In this document: positions 49,330 to 60,261 of the stretch, piece after piece
Numbering within the stretch: position 1 is the first letter of the stretch
How the letters are laid out: every line of letters starts with the position of its first letter
Assembly (NCBI GenBank): GCA_004794785.1
Contig: SJOL01006495.1
Span: 557,680-621,679, forward strand
Length of the DNA stretch: 64,000 nt
Source of the DNA: Opisthorchis felineus
Taxonomy: Eukaryota > Platyhelminthes > Trematoda > Opisthorchiida > Opisthorchiidae
Direction of reading: 5' to 3'
Notes under the pieces: generated by a model
The model's input: only the letters and a program-made list of their open reading frames with translations
Told to the model about the DNA's origin: nothing
Databases searched by the model: none
Position numbers and translations under genes: made by a program

Positions 49330-49971
49330 ACCGTTTGTGACCAGCCTCAGCCGATTAACCAATGTAATGCTAAATGTAAAGTCAAGGGTCAGACATAGTT
49401 TTGTTAAACGGGATCTGCGTAAACATTGCTGTCCCACGGGTTGCCCCCAGATAAACGGGCCAAAGCAGAGGCGGCTTTCGACCGCGTGCATCGACAACCC
49501 TTTGTTAGTGCCGCTTTATATGGTCCTAAAGAGAACCCAAGCAACTGGCAACGATGCAGTGACTGCCTTTTCCTGAATAGGACAAGCATGATATCCGCTT
49601 TATAACATCCAGAAAAGTCTGGACAGTTCGAGTTGTGCGTCTTCAGCCAGACTGACCTTGCTATTGAGAATAATCTTGGTGGCACACCGACATACGAGTG
49701 GATCTCAGTCGCTGGGGCATATTACTCAAGACGGCAACATTTGATCTTTTCGAGTTCCTTCGAGTCCCTCCGCATGTCTTTTGGTCACAGCAACGCTACT
49801 CTCAAGCGCTTAATACACGTTTGCCACGGCTTAAATTTCGTTCATTCATATGCAAATGACATTCTATTTGAGGATGTACGTCTTGAAAGCCTGCGCCATC
49901 TGTTCGTTCGTTTTGGCCAGCACGGCCATACGATCACTTCCGATAAATGGGGACTTAATGGGGGTAACTGA
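49330..49971 (+). mobile_element. Ty3/Gypsy-like pol relic (reverse transcriptase)
   Basis: A frame near 49440 gives LPPDKRAKAEAAFDRV, matching the RRLPPDKLAKAKAEFxxL lead-in to Gypsy RT. PLYMVLKRT follows in the next frame, like the APLHMVxKK segment, and then NWQRCSDC (like NWRPCGDY). The ORF from 49633 contains FESLRMSFGHSNATLKRL (FxxxRMPFGLRNAxQTFQR). HVCHGLNFVHSYANDILF follows and equals the YxDD active site, here YAND with the first Asp changed to Asn. SLRHLFVRFGQHG and ITSDKW complete the palm. Protease, RNase H, integrase and LTRs were not found. Frameshifts and the lost Asp show it is inactive. Confidence 0.8.
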
Positions 49972-49979
49972 GATTCATT

Positions 49980-52900
49980 AGACAGTGAAATCCATCAGCA
50001 GAAATGGAAACTGTACTGTTGAAGATGCAGGCAACTGCTGGCTGCCAAGTACCGATGCCGATTACAGTTCACTAACATTTCAGTGGTTTCTTACCTAGAA
50101 TGGAGGAGCCCGTCCACCAGGGCGCAGACACCTTCACGCCTACAACTGGATTACTATGGATCTACCCTGAGAACTCAATGACTTGTCGTAACCTGGTCAA
50201 TACCCCGTAGAATAACTAGCAGGACAGGTGTACGGAGATTCAAATACCAGCACCCCTACAATTGAGTTGGTGTGGACGAGACTGGATTGAACCAGCGTCA
50301 ATTAAAAGGTCTTCTGCGCGCTCAGAAAAAATATAGTACAGTGATTTGGAAACGGCTTGAAGCGAAGAGGTCATCTAAAGATCCCTCGGCAAAACAGCTC
50401 CATGGAGTGGGTTGAACTTTTTTCCCTAGGAAATGCCACAGCAGGTGTAGTTTAGAACATGAATAAAGGATTCATTCAAGCTCTGCGCAGTCTTTCCATT
50501 GATGTATGCTTTCAATGGCTAGCATTAACATGTTCTGGTTGGCATAACTTAATCAGCTGTTGTTAAAATACGTGAGTTTGCAGAAACCTATTCTCCCTAT
50601 CACGGTTTCAAGCTGAGACCTACCACTTTGAAAAACAAATGTAAAACAGAGTGGCAGCAGCCTGCTGCATTATTAGATCCCGAACGTAGTAAGCGTGTAC
50701 GTAGGGTAGTCGTAAATTGCTGAAAATGTTATTCACACTGCCATCATCTCCTAACCACCAGGTCCTCAGCAGAAATTATGTGAAATGGGAAGCCCTAAGG
50801 TGAAGAGTTTTTAGCCTCTATTGGACGTCACGCTAGTAGCACACCTGTCTGTCTGAACCACAGAAACCAAATTCCTTTTTGATACTAAAGCTGAAATTTT
50901 TATTCTTAACCCACCTGTTTTCTCTACCCTCCTAAACCCCAAACGTGCCTGCTTTCACCGTTTAGGCGGATGCTGCTGCTAGTAGCCTTTCTCAATCTTT
51001 CTTCCGCCACCACATTATCCGTGCAAAATAAATTTGAAGTGGTTGAAGAAAAGTCAACCCACCTAGCGCAATTCAGTATCCTTAAATTCTCCTGATAACT
51101 CAGCTCGCCTCTCTGTGGGTCGATGTACAGTCTTCTTAGACAATGGATTGTAAAAATCGCTTGCTATTCCTGCGCTGAAGTAGATGGCTGATTCGAGTGA
51201 CGTTTGCATGGCAAAACCCCATGCCATTTATGGGCTCTGGGTCACCTTTAGCTTGCACGATAGCGTGCAACCGTGGGTATGAGATCATAGCAAAACGTTT
51301 TTGGCATCGGCATCTCGATTCATCAGAGTGCGTTCTGAACCCTTAGTAACCTGTTTATCTTTTCGTGAAAACACGATTGACAGCTTCGAGTTCAAATCTC
51401 CTAAATCCAGTTCTTTTCAGATTCCAAACAAAGGGTGGAAACTGTGGAAACTACAAGGGCCTGCTCTCAACTAACCTGATGTCTTGACAACTCGTGGGCT
51501 AATGATCTAAAAACAGTTCCGTTAGCATCCTTCCTTATTTCTATCTAAACAACGAACGCCAAGCCCATCTCAAGAATTAGCCGGTCAACGTCTCAAAATT
51601 GTTGCCACATTTTCAAGGTTTACTGATATGCTGTTAGGCGCATGGTTAGGTTCATGCCTCCCATAAATTCCTAGTCCCGATTTTGTTCTTATCAAATTCC
51701 TTTAAAAACCGGCGAGGAACTCCTCCTGGGGAAGTGGCATTTGTGTCTCCGGAAGGAAATAGGGTTGAAGAAGACATCAGCGGTTGTCTTCATAGCTATT
51801 GCTTATTAATAGATTTTTCACAATAGACATTTTGGGTTCTACCAAGAACAAAAAGTGGCTGCTTATCTGCAAAATCTCCACGTCGAGAAAAAAGCAAATG
51901 ACTGATTTCTCCCGCAATTGACCAAAATTAGTGACCACGGTCTGTAGCTAGCTCTCAATACATTCACCATCGATCCGGAATGATGTTAAATTTTGGTTCT
52001 GGAATTCCAAAATAGCTAAATGGCGATAGACAAATTTTGGAGAAGGCAATTACGGAAGTTGGAAATATGATAAGCAGTTGTAAAACAAGCCGTGCCAATT
52101 ACCTGTTTAACTTGTTGGAAGGGATTGAGGCAAAGCTAAAAATAATTAGTCTCACCTATTAGCCCCTTTTCGGACGCATGAATGCCGGCATTCCACGAAA
52201 ACTCGGATTTGCTCAAGTGTGCCGTGTACTGCAATAAATAACTGAATATGTGCCAAATCAATGGACTTGCCTGTATGGGCGGATTTCCACTCCTGGTCTT
52301 GCGGTTCGTAGAAGAAACTTACAGGTAGAAACTCTTAAAGTTTATTTTGACGTTTAAAATGACTTTTCTTCGGACATCGTTGGGCTAGTAACGTGAGATG
52401 TTTGTATTCGGGGGTTGCCATAAGACAAACCGACTGTGCCAAAACAGTACCAGCCGTTTGCCTAAACCTCGACCTGCCATAATTAAGGTTTTCCCTTTTA
52501 TGCAGCTGTTCAGTTCAGTGAGAACTCTCCAACATGCCCTCTGCAGAAGGAAAATATTGGGAAACCGTTAATGTGATTAACCTATTTGGGAGGGCAATTG
52601 AAGAACACGGTGACCAAAAATATGGAACACAAAACGATTGGCTCCACCATTATTTGCATCGCCTTACAGAGCCTGAAATGGGTTCAGGAAACTATGACTC
52701 ACGTCGATAGCTTTTTTGGCAAGTTTAGTGAGAGGCAATGTACGGTTGTGTAACCACGGAGGGCAAGAAAACGCCACACAAGCGTCAGATGCAATAGGTT
52801 AAATTGTGCTCGAACGGAGCTGGAAACTCGGATGATCGACAGACTTGCTTAGTAAGTTGGTGTTTGACACACCTAACAACCTAAATTACATTGTCCGTCA

Positions 52901-53714
52901 CAAAAACTAATCAAATAAGTGTAGCCTTTCAAAATTTAAAGATAACTACATTTGTCACCGATATTCTCATGAGCAGCACACTATTCCATTCCTTCACAAA
53001 TTTGCAGATCACAGTAAGTCTTGATCGGGAAATCAAGTGGGGTTTGGTCGCTTCACTGGTCTAATTCAAGAGCGAGATTTTTACAGCTTCTTGTAACAGT
53101 TTGGTGAATCCGAATTTGGAAGCTGGGATATCTGGAAATTTTCCGCTAACAGTGCAAAGCGTCACATTTGTAAAAGTGGATGTGTCAGCCATAATCATCT
53201 TTGAGGTGAACCGCACCACGCAGCCAACATTCAAACTCACTGGTTCCTGGGCCACATATACCATTTACTAATTGACTCAGACTGTTGAAATTTGTTCCGA
53301 AAGCTTGGGGCGAGACGCGATCCCTTCGAATTCGTTGTCTGTCGTCACGGAGGATTTTCTTCCAGAAGATTGTTGTCCTTTTATTGATCATCTGAACATA
53401 AAATATGCTGAATAAACGCAAACCTACTTGGAGGGTACTTGACTGGTTTGTCTGCATTATTTAGTATGATGAAATGCAGCGCCTGCGACTGCTGCTGCAC
53501 ACTTTGGCCTGAGCTTCACCGCGGAGAATCTTCCTCTGCGCCAACCTACTCCAGATGGGGTCTCCAACAGTTCCGTGCATCAGGGAGTTTGTTAACTACT
53601 GCACAGGCTTATGCTACCTCAGAGGCACACTGACTACTGCCCTGACACGGCCGCGAGTGCCGGTCCCCTGTTAACAAGGCTTTTAACAGACTCGAGAAAC
53701 AGGCTTCGAGAAAC
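49980..53714. other. Long non-coding stretch
   Basis: ORFs over 60 codons are almost absent between 50.0 and 53.0 kb. I recognise no repeat. GC rises after 53.45 kb next to the SINE. Confidence 0.4.
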
Positions 53715-53905
53715 CTAAGAAAATCGTTCAGCTGTAACACCCTTTTGGTGCCTAACTGCCATGCCACCAGGAAGTAAGAGGGCTGGGATACTGCCAGGTT
53801 GCCCAAGCCGAGACAGGAGAAGTCGAGAGGTAGAGGTCGGGTTCGAACCCCGAACCTTCCGGTTAATAAGTTCGCGCCCTAAACACTGAGCCATCTCGCC
53901 CCGAA
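53715..53905 (-). repeat. tRNA-derived SINE
   Basis: The minus strand starts GGGGCGAGATGGCTCAGTG (A-box-like) and has a perfect B box GGTTCGAACC (complement of 53839-53848). The acceptor stem does not pair, so this is not a tRNA gene. A non-tRNA body follows (gcaacctggcagtatcccagcc, ggtgttacagctgaacg), shared in part with 26222-26450. The 69-codon ORF across it is a by-product of the repeat. Confidence 0.7.
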
Positions 53906-54159
53906 GACGAGGACTAGAGACCAAGCCGTGTGTCTACAAATCACTGGTCCCATCTGTGCCCTTGCACGGCACTGAAACACTGATCGTGCACATGAAAAAC
54001 ATCAAGACCTTGAACAGCTTTCGCATGCACTGCTTGAATTGTTCGGGATATCGCAGTATATTTCCACAAACAAAGGTACTCACAAGGTTGATGAAAACTC
54101 TCGAGTATCGTACCACCTAAAACATGAGGCGGCCTTTGTGCGGCACATTCGGCTGAAGA

Positions 54160-54235
54160 ATATAATAAACGAGAGATTCAGTTGAGTCTTTCGTAAAAAC
54201 CAAATTGATATACAAATGCGTGTACTTGTCGGGAT
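54160..54235 (+). repeat. Family-B repeat fragment
   Basis: aaacgagagattcagttg, then ccaaattgatatacaaatg and gtgtact, match the body block at 765-850. Confidence 0.65.
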
Positions 54236-54239
54236 ACTC

Positions 54240-55599
54240 AGTTGTTTTCATACCCTTAATCAGGCGTCTCTGAAGCTTTGACACTTCTTGCTAATGCGAA
54301 AATTTTTGCTGACTGACCTTGACTCCTTTGTATTGAAACAATATTTCCCAGCCATCATTAAATGCTTGGAGTGCGAACTACACGGGCTTTCATATTCACC
54401 AATTATTCTTAACGAGAATTTGGCTTTCTGGTGGGAACCCTGAGAAATATGTTTTACTGTCGATCAGGTTTTTCTTTAAACATTTTCTCCAATATGTTTT
54501 CAGATGGAAAACAAGAGATGCAGCCTGTAGTACCGAGCTTTTGGCGACAATCCGAACACAGTCCATTTCACCGGCTAGGTCTTCGTGATCGAAATTCATA
54601 GCACAACTCAAGGAAAAATTAAATCAGGTGTCCGGGAGAGTTTCTTCCTCCCCGGTGTCCTGGTTACAAATAGGAATTTTTCGCTCATTTGCTTTGTCAT
54701 GTGTCCCCGTGTAAGGCTATGTACGCTAGACTGTGGAAACAACCATTGTCAAGCCAGTTTAACAGTCGGATCCTTCAGGTTTCCAGCTCCGTTAGGAACA
54801 CCGCTTGACGTGTCAAAATGACGGGTGACGATTTACCTGTTCTACGTGATAACTTAATAGGTGCCTTCGGGACAAAGTAATTACGCGAAAACCAGTCCCT
54901 GCTGCTTGAACAAGCACGAACTCCACATTTTTATTTAACTAGGAATGAAGCGATTAATTTTCCTCATGTTTCTGGACCACACTGTTGTCTAACTTTTTCC
55001 ATTTCGGCCCTAGATACCACTTTCTCACTAGAATTTTGTTCAAGAATCAGTTGTGATGAAGGTGTTACGTCAGCAGACGCTTTGATTGTGTAAATAAGTA
55101 AACAATGTATAAATTACGCTGTTCAGACTGAGACAATGAGTGCACTGCAGCGGATTGCACGTTGTTTTAGAACAACTAGTTTGTGATCCGTGGGTGACGT
55201 AGATGTGTTTCGATGTTTCGACAAGATTCTGAGACGATCCGATCTTAATATCGCTTTGAACTGTAATATTGTCTCCAAGACCATTTGCATTAATTAGGCG
55301 AGACCCTGGATAACTAGGACTACAGCCAACAGACTGTCGCATCACAGAGGAAAATTAGGAATGAACCGATGTGCACCCAGTACACTAATAAAATTTTGAA
55401 TAATGGATTCTAAAAATCCATCGCTGAGTCTCTATTCTCAGCGGCAGTTTGCTGCAGAAGAGAGAAATGTTGGGGTTTTCCTCATTTGTATATGAGAACT
55501 TGTGACTCGAAGCATCGTTTCCGCTGGTATATTGCTATCCAGTTCCTGTAATGTTGCTGGGCAGACTTAGTCGCCGCTTTCTAGAACAATAGTGCGTTT
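54240..55599. other. Intergenic sequence, nothing recognised
   Basis: Short unrecognised ORFs only. Confidence 0.4.
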
Positions 55600-56170
55600 A
55601 TTTTTTTGACAAACATACAACTCTTATGGGTTATTGAGAGCTCTTCGGCAGCTCACACTTCAGATAAGCGCATTTCCCGAGTCCCCATCAACTTTATGTT
55701 CTATTTTAACTGCAACTTGTACGCAAATAACGAGATACACTCATTCTGAAAAATAAGTTGGTGTTAACGGCAGACCCAGTTGAGCTCCAGCTGAACCTCT
55801 CTTTTATATTATCCAGCTGAATAAACTGCACATGAGGGCCACCTCATGTTTTATACGGTACGATATTCGAGATATCGAATTAGAACGTGGAAGGTACGCA
55901 GCTTAGAGGCACACCGATGGAGTAGGTTTTACACCTATATATTTATTTAAGTGCTGTTTCCATCCACCTCAAGAGTACCAGTACTTATGGAGGCCCCATG
56001 CTCAGTGCAAGCGAGAAATAACAGAATATTTAAAAGGATAAATTGGCCTGCGTTTAACGTATCCGCTAGTCGGGGACTGCATTACCTGATGAGCCCCAAG
56101 AAGGACGAAACCAGCCATAGGCTGTCGAAGAGTTTTCCGCAATCTTATGAGTAGTGTCTTACGTCTAGAC
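55600..56170. mobile_element. Family-B element with hammerhead-type ends in inverted orientation
   Basis: The left part (55620-55700, minus) is a decayed copy of the hammerhead end (ctcttcggcagctcac..., gagtccccatcaac), followed by the family-B body to about 55880. The right end (56070-56160, plus) is a better preserved hammerhead end. The layout, an internal sequence between inverted ribozyme-bearing ends, parallels the PLE-derived elements, but the sequence is unrelated and no protein is encoded. Confidence 0.55.
56078..56130 (+). ncRNA. Hammerhead-like core, family B
   Basis: CTGATGA at 56086-56092, stem II GCCC / GGAC (one mismatch, loop CAAGAA), GAAAC, then stem III: A-U, C-G, bulged C, A-U, G-C, C-G, C-G with loop ATA, closing on GTC (56124-56126). 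Compared with 450-510, two stem III pairs differ but still pair (A-U for G-U, C-G for U-G). Stem I is not convincing. Confidence 0.6.
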
Positions 56171-57939
56171 GACAACTATTTGCCTAATCTAAAGACATTC
56201 GGATGAGTCAGACGTTTCGTCCGTCGACAGCAAGGTGGAATCGGTGGTCTCAACAAACGAAATTAGAGCTCCACAGAAACTTGCCGACTCTGGAGTTTCT
56301 ATACGGTAACTCTTCAATGTACCCCAGTGAACGAATACATCAGCAGTTTTGCTCCTCCAAGGTAAAAGTTCTCCTTTGGTTCAGATTTCTCTACCATTTC
56401 ACATCTCCGTCGTTCACTCCAATGTTGTCCTCTGAGCCTGTCCCGATTGCTGCAGGTGAGGTTGCATAATGTTAGTTAAAAAAACACGTCTAAATAGGAT
56501 GGTATTACCCTCACTTCTGCTGTCTTACATCCACTGGATTACTGTTTAGTCAGTGCATCAGAATAGATCCACCTATCTATTCAGAGGTAAGAACTCAAAG
56601 TTGCTCTCTACATGGTGAATGCTGTTGCTCACGAAATGAAGTCAACAACACACTGGATGTTGTTGGTGGATTCATCCGCAATTGAGATAAAAAAAAGCGC
56701 GGGTTAAGGATCGTCCAATCGCGTAACGCGTACCAAGTCTAGCACACGATGGTGTTTCCTGCGACGTGTACACATGAACAAATTGCAGTCTGTCACAGTA
56801 AACTGCTCAAAATGGGCTATATATGGCCTACTGAGAAACAAAATCGCCTTGCTCTGGCCAGTCTCAGTAAAAGATTTTCGAAGATTTGTGTTCAATCGTT
56901 TCCTGTACCTAGCCGGGTAGACTAGTCAGGTGACACAAGAAAGAAATCCGCACTGAAACTCGTTTCACTAACGTACAGGATGGCCGCTTGCTTGTTTTGC
57001 ATGTGATTAAGCCACAATACTAGCGCACCATCACGGCGCGTGTTGCTAGACAGGAATGTTTGACCTCTCCGCGGGCGTTGGTTGCAATACATGGTCTGAG
57101 AGAGTCATTTAGGTATACGTTAAAATAATGAGCTGACAAAGGTATGGAGAACTCTCGGTACAAATAAACTGGTTAATGAGACAAAATGATGTTTTATCAC
57201 ACTGTGGCATTGTGGTGACCTGAGCAATGAGTCTTATTTGCACCTGTGGATTAAGCTATTCACCACAGCAACGTCTATCCAGGTGTCATATGGCAGGCGC
57301 AAGGCATTTCTCCCTACCCCCTCCCACTGTTGCTGTTTACTTCATTAGTTGCAAATACAGTAAACATGACAGGCTTAGGTGAGGCCCTAGTTGCGACTGA
57401 GTGGTGAAGACTTAAGGATATCTTTGGGTTCTGGAATATCATCGCCTGCGATCATCTCAATGGTCTGTTGAGACTCGAAATATAAACAGAAGAAACCGAC
57501 TGAACTGCTGAACACAAGAAGAGTGGGGGGTCTGGTGTAAGTGAAAACTGTCAGAAATGCGAAAGTATCCCGGTCCCGCAGCCGGCAGTTAGTGTAACTC
57601 CAAGCAGGAACAATTTTCACACCGAGATGGAAAATTATGGTACTCAAATCATGCAGACATTATCTTTCAGGATGAAGATGTGCACCTGATGGTTGGCTGG
57701 ACTGCTATACGGTTTAGATCCTATATCGCTTGACCAACCTAATCCTTTAACTGGCAGATTTGACTCTACGCTCACAGACCCTGGTCTGAAAGTGCATTAA
57801 GCAGTAGGTTTTTCAGTGAAGAGAGCCAGTAAGGTGAACGACTAGAAATCGGTACAAACTCCCAAGGGGACCCAGAACCTATTGGAAGAGAATATTGTTA
57901 ACTGACGTTGTGCCGACGGCCAACGCAAAACCCAACTGG
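56171..57939. other. Intergenic sequence, nothing recognised
   Basis: Several ORFs of 60-88 codons without motifs. No repeat that I can support. Confidence 0.4.
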
Positions 57940-58195
57940 AGAAATGTACTCATTCACAGATTAAGTTAATGGTAAGGGACGACTCAACTGAAATCCAGAT
58001 GCATCTCTCGTTTACGATATCCCTATTTTGCAAATGAGTGTATTTCGCCAGTTGCATGCAATTTGGTGTTCAAGTAGGAAGTAAGGTTAACAGAAAACAG
58101 GAGGTCACACCTAGCTGATGAGCTACAAGAAGGGCGGAGCCGGTCGTGGGCTGCTGAAGAGCTTTCAGCAGCGTGTTAGGTCAAGTACTAACTAT
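57940..58195 (+). repeat. Family-B repeat with decayed hammerhead
   Basis: A short inverted body block (57945-58015) is followed by gcaaatgagtgtatttc, the linker and, at 58115, CTGATGA-GCTACAAGAAGGGC-GGAGCC. Here GAAAC has become GGAGC. The tail gctgctgaagagctttcagcagc forms a strong hairpin. Confidence 0.65.
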
Positions 58196-58373
58196 TTAAA
58201 AATAGCCGTCTCTTCGCCCAAGCATTTCACAAGGTGAGTGTGATCTTAGATTTGCCGATTAAACATTTCCTCAGCAAATTCAAGGCGAACGCAGTAAATC
58301 GGTGGTAGCGGGAGAGCATTTGGTAATCAGCAATTGGGATTTCGATCTTTAAGTGGAACCAAGCTATGCTGAA

Positions 58374-58418
58374 GCACTGTGCAACTATTTCGTCCTTATT
58401 GGGAATCATCAACAGTGC
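58374..58418 (-). ncRNA. Sm-alpha-like hammerhead in a SINE, core slightly mutated
   Basis: On the minus strand a 7-bp stem I is perfect (GCACTGT with ACAGTGC). Between the arms, TTGATGA (CTGATGA with the first C changed), stem II TTCC / GGAC with loop CAATAA, and GAAAT appear in the right order and spacing. This is the arrangement of the schistosome Sm-alpha hammerhead. The changed C3 should abolish or weaken cleavage. Confidence 0.65.
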
Positions 58419-58505
58419 ATATCCCCTGAAACTCCAGGGAGTTTCAAACCCGCGACGCCCCGGCCAGTAGTTTGAACACTTAACCGTTCGCCCATGAGAT
58501 GCTGA
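58374..58505 (-). repeat. tRNA-derived SINE carrying a hammerhead
   Basis: The tRNA-like head has an A-box-like TGGGCGAACGGTTAAGT (complement of 58478-58494) and a B box GGTTTGAAAC (complement of 58441-58450). The hammerhead follows within 25 bases. The order equals that at 34118-34250, so the two are copies of one family. Confidence 0.7.
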
Positions 58506-59620
58506 TCAGCAGTGTGATTAACTCACACTTAAACAGGATATATCGTCGCTCATCCTTCAGTCACATACAGCACATCACGTGGTCACACATTGGCTGGCTC
58601 TTCGAGTGAAAGTTCCATTGGAAAATAGGCAAACCCTCACATTATAAGTGTTATGGAGTACGATACACTAAAAAGTTGCCGGAAGATAATTAAGGGATCG
58701 AAGGCACTTCATATTGTATTTCGTTTTTCCTGGCTGATTTTCGCCCAAACATTGAATCCGGCGCTTCTCTTAATTTCACTGGCACTGTCAATCATATAGG
58801 GAAGCCCTGGTACTCTTTAGACTTAAAACAATATGCTCCTTTGATCATTTCGGCTACGAAGACTAACGTTAAAAGTCATCCAAGTGGTTAGTGGTAAGAG
58901 GCCTATATTTGAAACCGGTGACCAAAATGAAGAGCTTCAGAGAAGCGGCGCCATTGAATGATAATGCAGGTCACTGAATGTACAAATGGGAAGACGATTA
59001 AGTGCATGTACGTGAAAACTTGCTGGTGTCAAAAACCACAGCATACGACTCATACGTACAAAGAATCCCAAACAAGAAAAATACAATTCATTGGCCCATT
59101 AACGGCCAGCCATTCACTGGGCCTGCCATAACTGCAGAGTCACAAGCGCTCCGTAGTCGGGAAGCCATGTAAACACCGGTCAAAATGTATGAGCAGTCAC
59201 CGTCTGTTCGAATGTGACAGATACATAACGAGTAAGAAAAATACCACAGAAAATAAAGTAATAAACGACGGGACACATCGAGTGTGACCAGAAGAGTTCC
59301 AATTACAAACAGCAGACAGTACGAAAAGTAAGGTATTGCAGATAATTCGAGACAACTTGAGCCTTGCAGAAAGCAATAAACCAAGTGACATAAAGAACTG
59401 AAGTTATTTCGATCCATTCAGGCGCGGGTGATACGCAATTTGTGTAAAGTGGTTTGAACGAAGGGAATATGAATGATTATGTTGCTGTACATACACGAGC
59501 GAGGACAATGAACATTATTGTGTCCAAGAGAATGAAGTTTCGATACCGCCATACAGAACATTTAGGAGGTTTGCTTGGGTATGTACAAGAAGAATGATTA
59601 AGTGTATGGTTTGGATTGCA
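58506..59620 (-). other. Downstream flank of the SH3-ligand gene
   Basis: This would hold the 3' untranslated region of the gene ending at 59621. I found no canonical AATAAA on the minus strand here, so the transcript end is unknown. A 109-codon hydrophobic ORF (59088-59417) has no recognisable family. Confidence 0.4.
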
Positions 59621-60261
59621 CTAAGTTGGTGCGATTGCTAATCTTTCATTACTCCGAGGCCTAACGGCGTTGCAGGTAGTGCGACGGGGCGGTAAAGGCG
59701 GTGGAATGTTAGCTGGTTGATCATTGGGACTTACAAGTGTTTCTAAGTTGAAAACGAATGCACTTTCAGAATTGGGTGATGGAGATGTACTGGTTCGACC
59801 ACTTTTACCGGGCTGATTCAAAAATGCACGATTCAAACCTGACATTCTCGGAGGAAGTGGCGGAGGACGGGGAGGGTAGTCACCCTGAATATGCTGAAGT
59901 GTTCGCGGATCTGAATCCCTTTTCGCATGTGGCGTAGTAGGAGCACTCACAGCAGTCGTATCGGTAGTGGAACCCAAAGGAATCGGGCTGTGAATAATCC
60001 TCGTTGTAATGCCGGCTGTTTGGGACTTACGAGGAGGCAGTGGAGGAGGGATGCTGGAGTGAGCTCGAGCAGAACCATGCAAGGAATGATTAGCTGTACA
60101 AAAGGGTGTGACAGGAGGCGACAAATCTAGTGCTCGATGACTAAGCATATCGACGGCGGAAAGGGTCTGCTGATGATAAGAAGGCGAGCTGACATTCAAC
60201 GGGAAACGTTTGGGAGAAGATAGGACCAAGCTGTCGGACATACTGTGCTGATGAATTCCGC
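59621..60261 (-). CDS. Terminal exon: Ser/Pro-rich tail with three SH3-binding PPPLPPR motifs
   Basis: The minus-strand frame runs from an acceptor (ttgtttccttattattttag, exon starting with the complement of 60261) to a TAG at 59621-59623, about 213 codons. An in-frame ATG 31 bases upstream lies in the pyrimidine tract and is not used in this model. The tail is Ser/Thr/Pro-rich and probably disordered. It has three copies of PPPLPPR (60049-60029, 59866-59846, 59704-59684), each a class II SH3 ligand (PxxPxR), and further proline-directed SP/TP sites. Such tails recruit Grb2-, Nck- or CIN85-type adaptors. Candidates by architecture are a Ras exchange factor of the Sos type (a VSAPTTP string resembles one in Sos tails) or a Gab/ASAP/Cbl-like scaffold. 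No catalytic domain is in the window, so I leave it unnamed. Confidence 0.75.

Noticed and set aside
53840..53905. tRNA gene on the minus strand
   Set aside because: A and B boxes are present, but the acceptor stem does not pair and a SINE body follows that is shared with 26.2 kb.
53715..53924. 69-codon minus ORF containing RKVRGSNPTSTSRLLLSRLG
   Set aside because: It is a translation of the SINE itself. Such ORFs recur wherever the repeat lies and do not indicate a gene.
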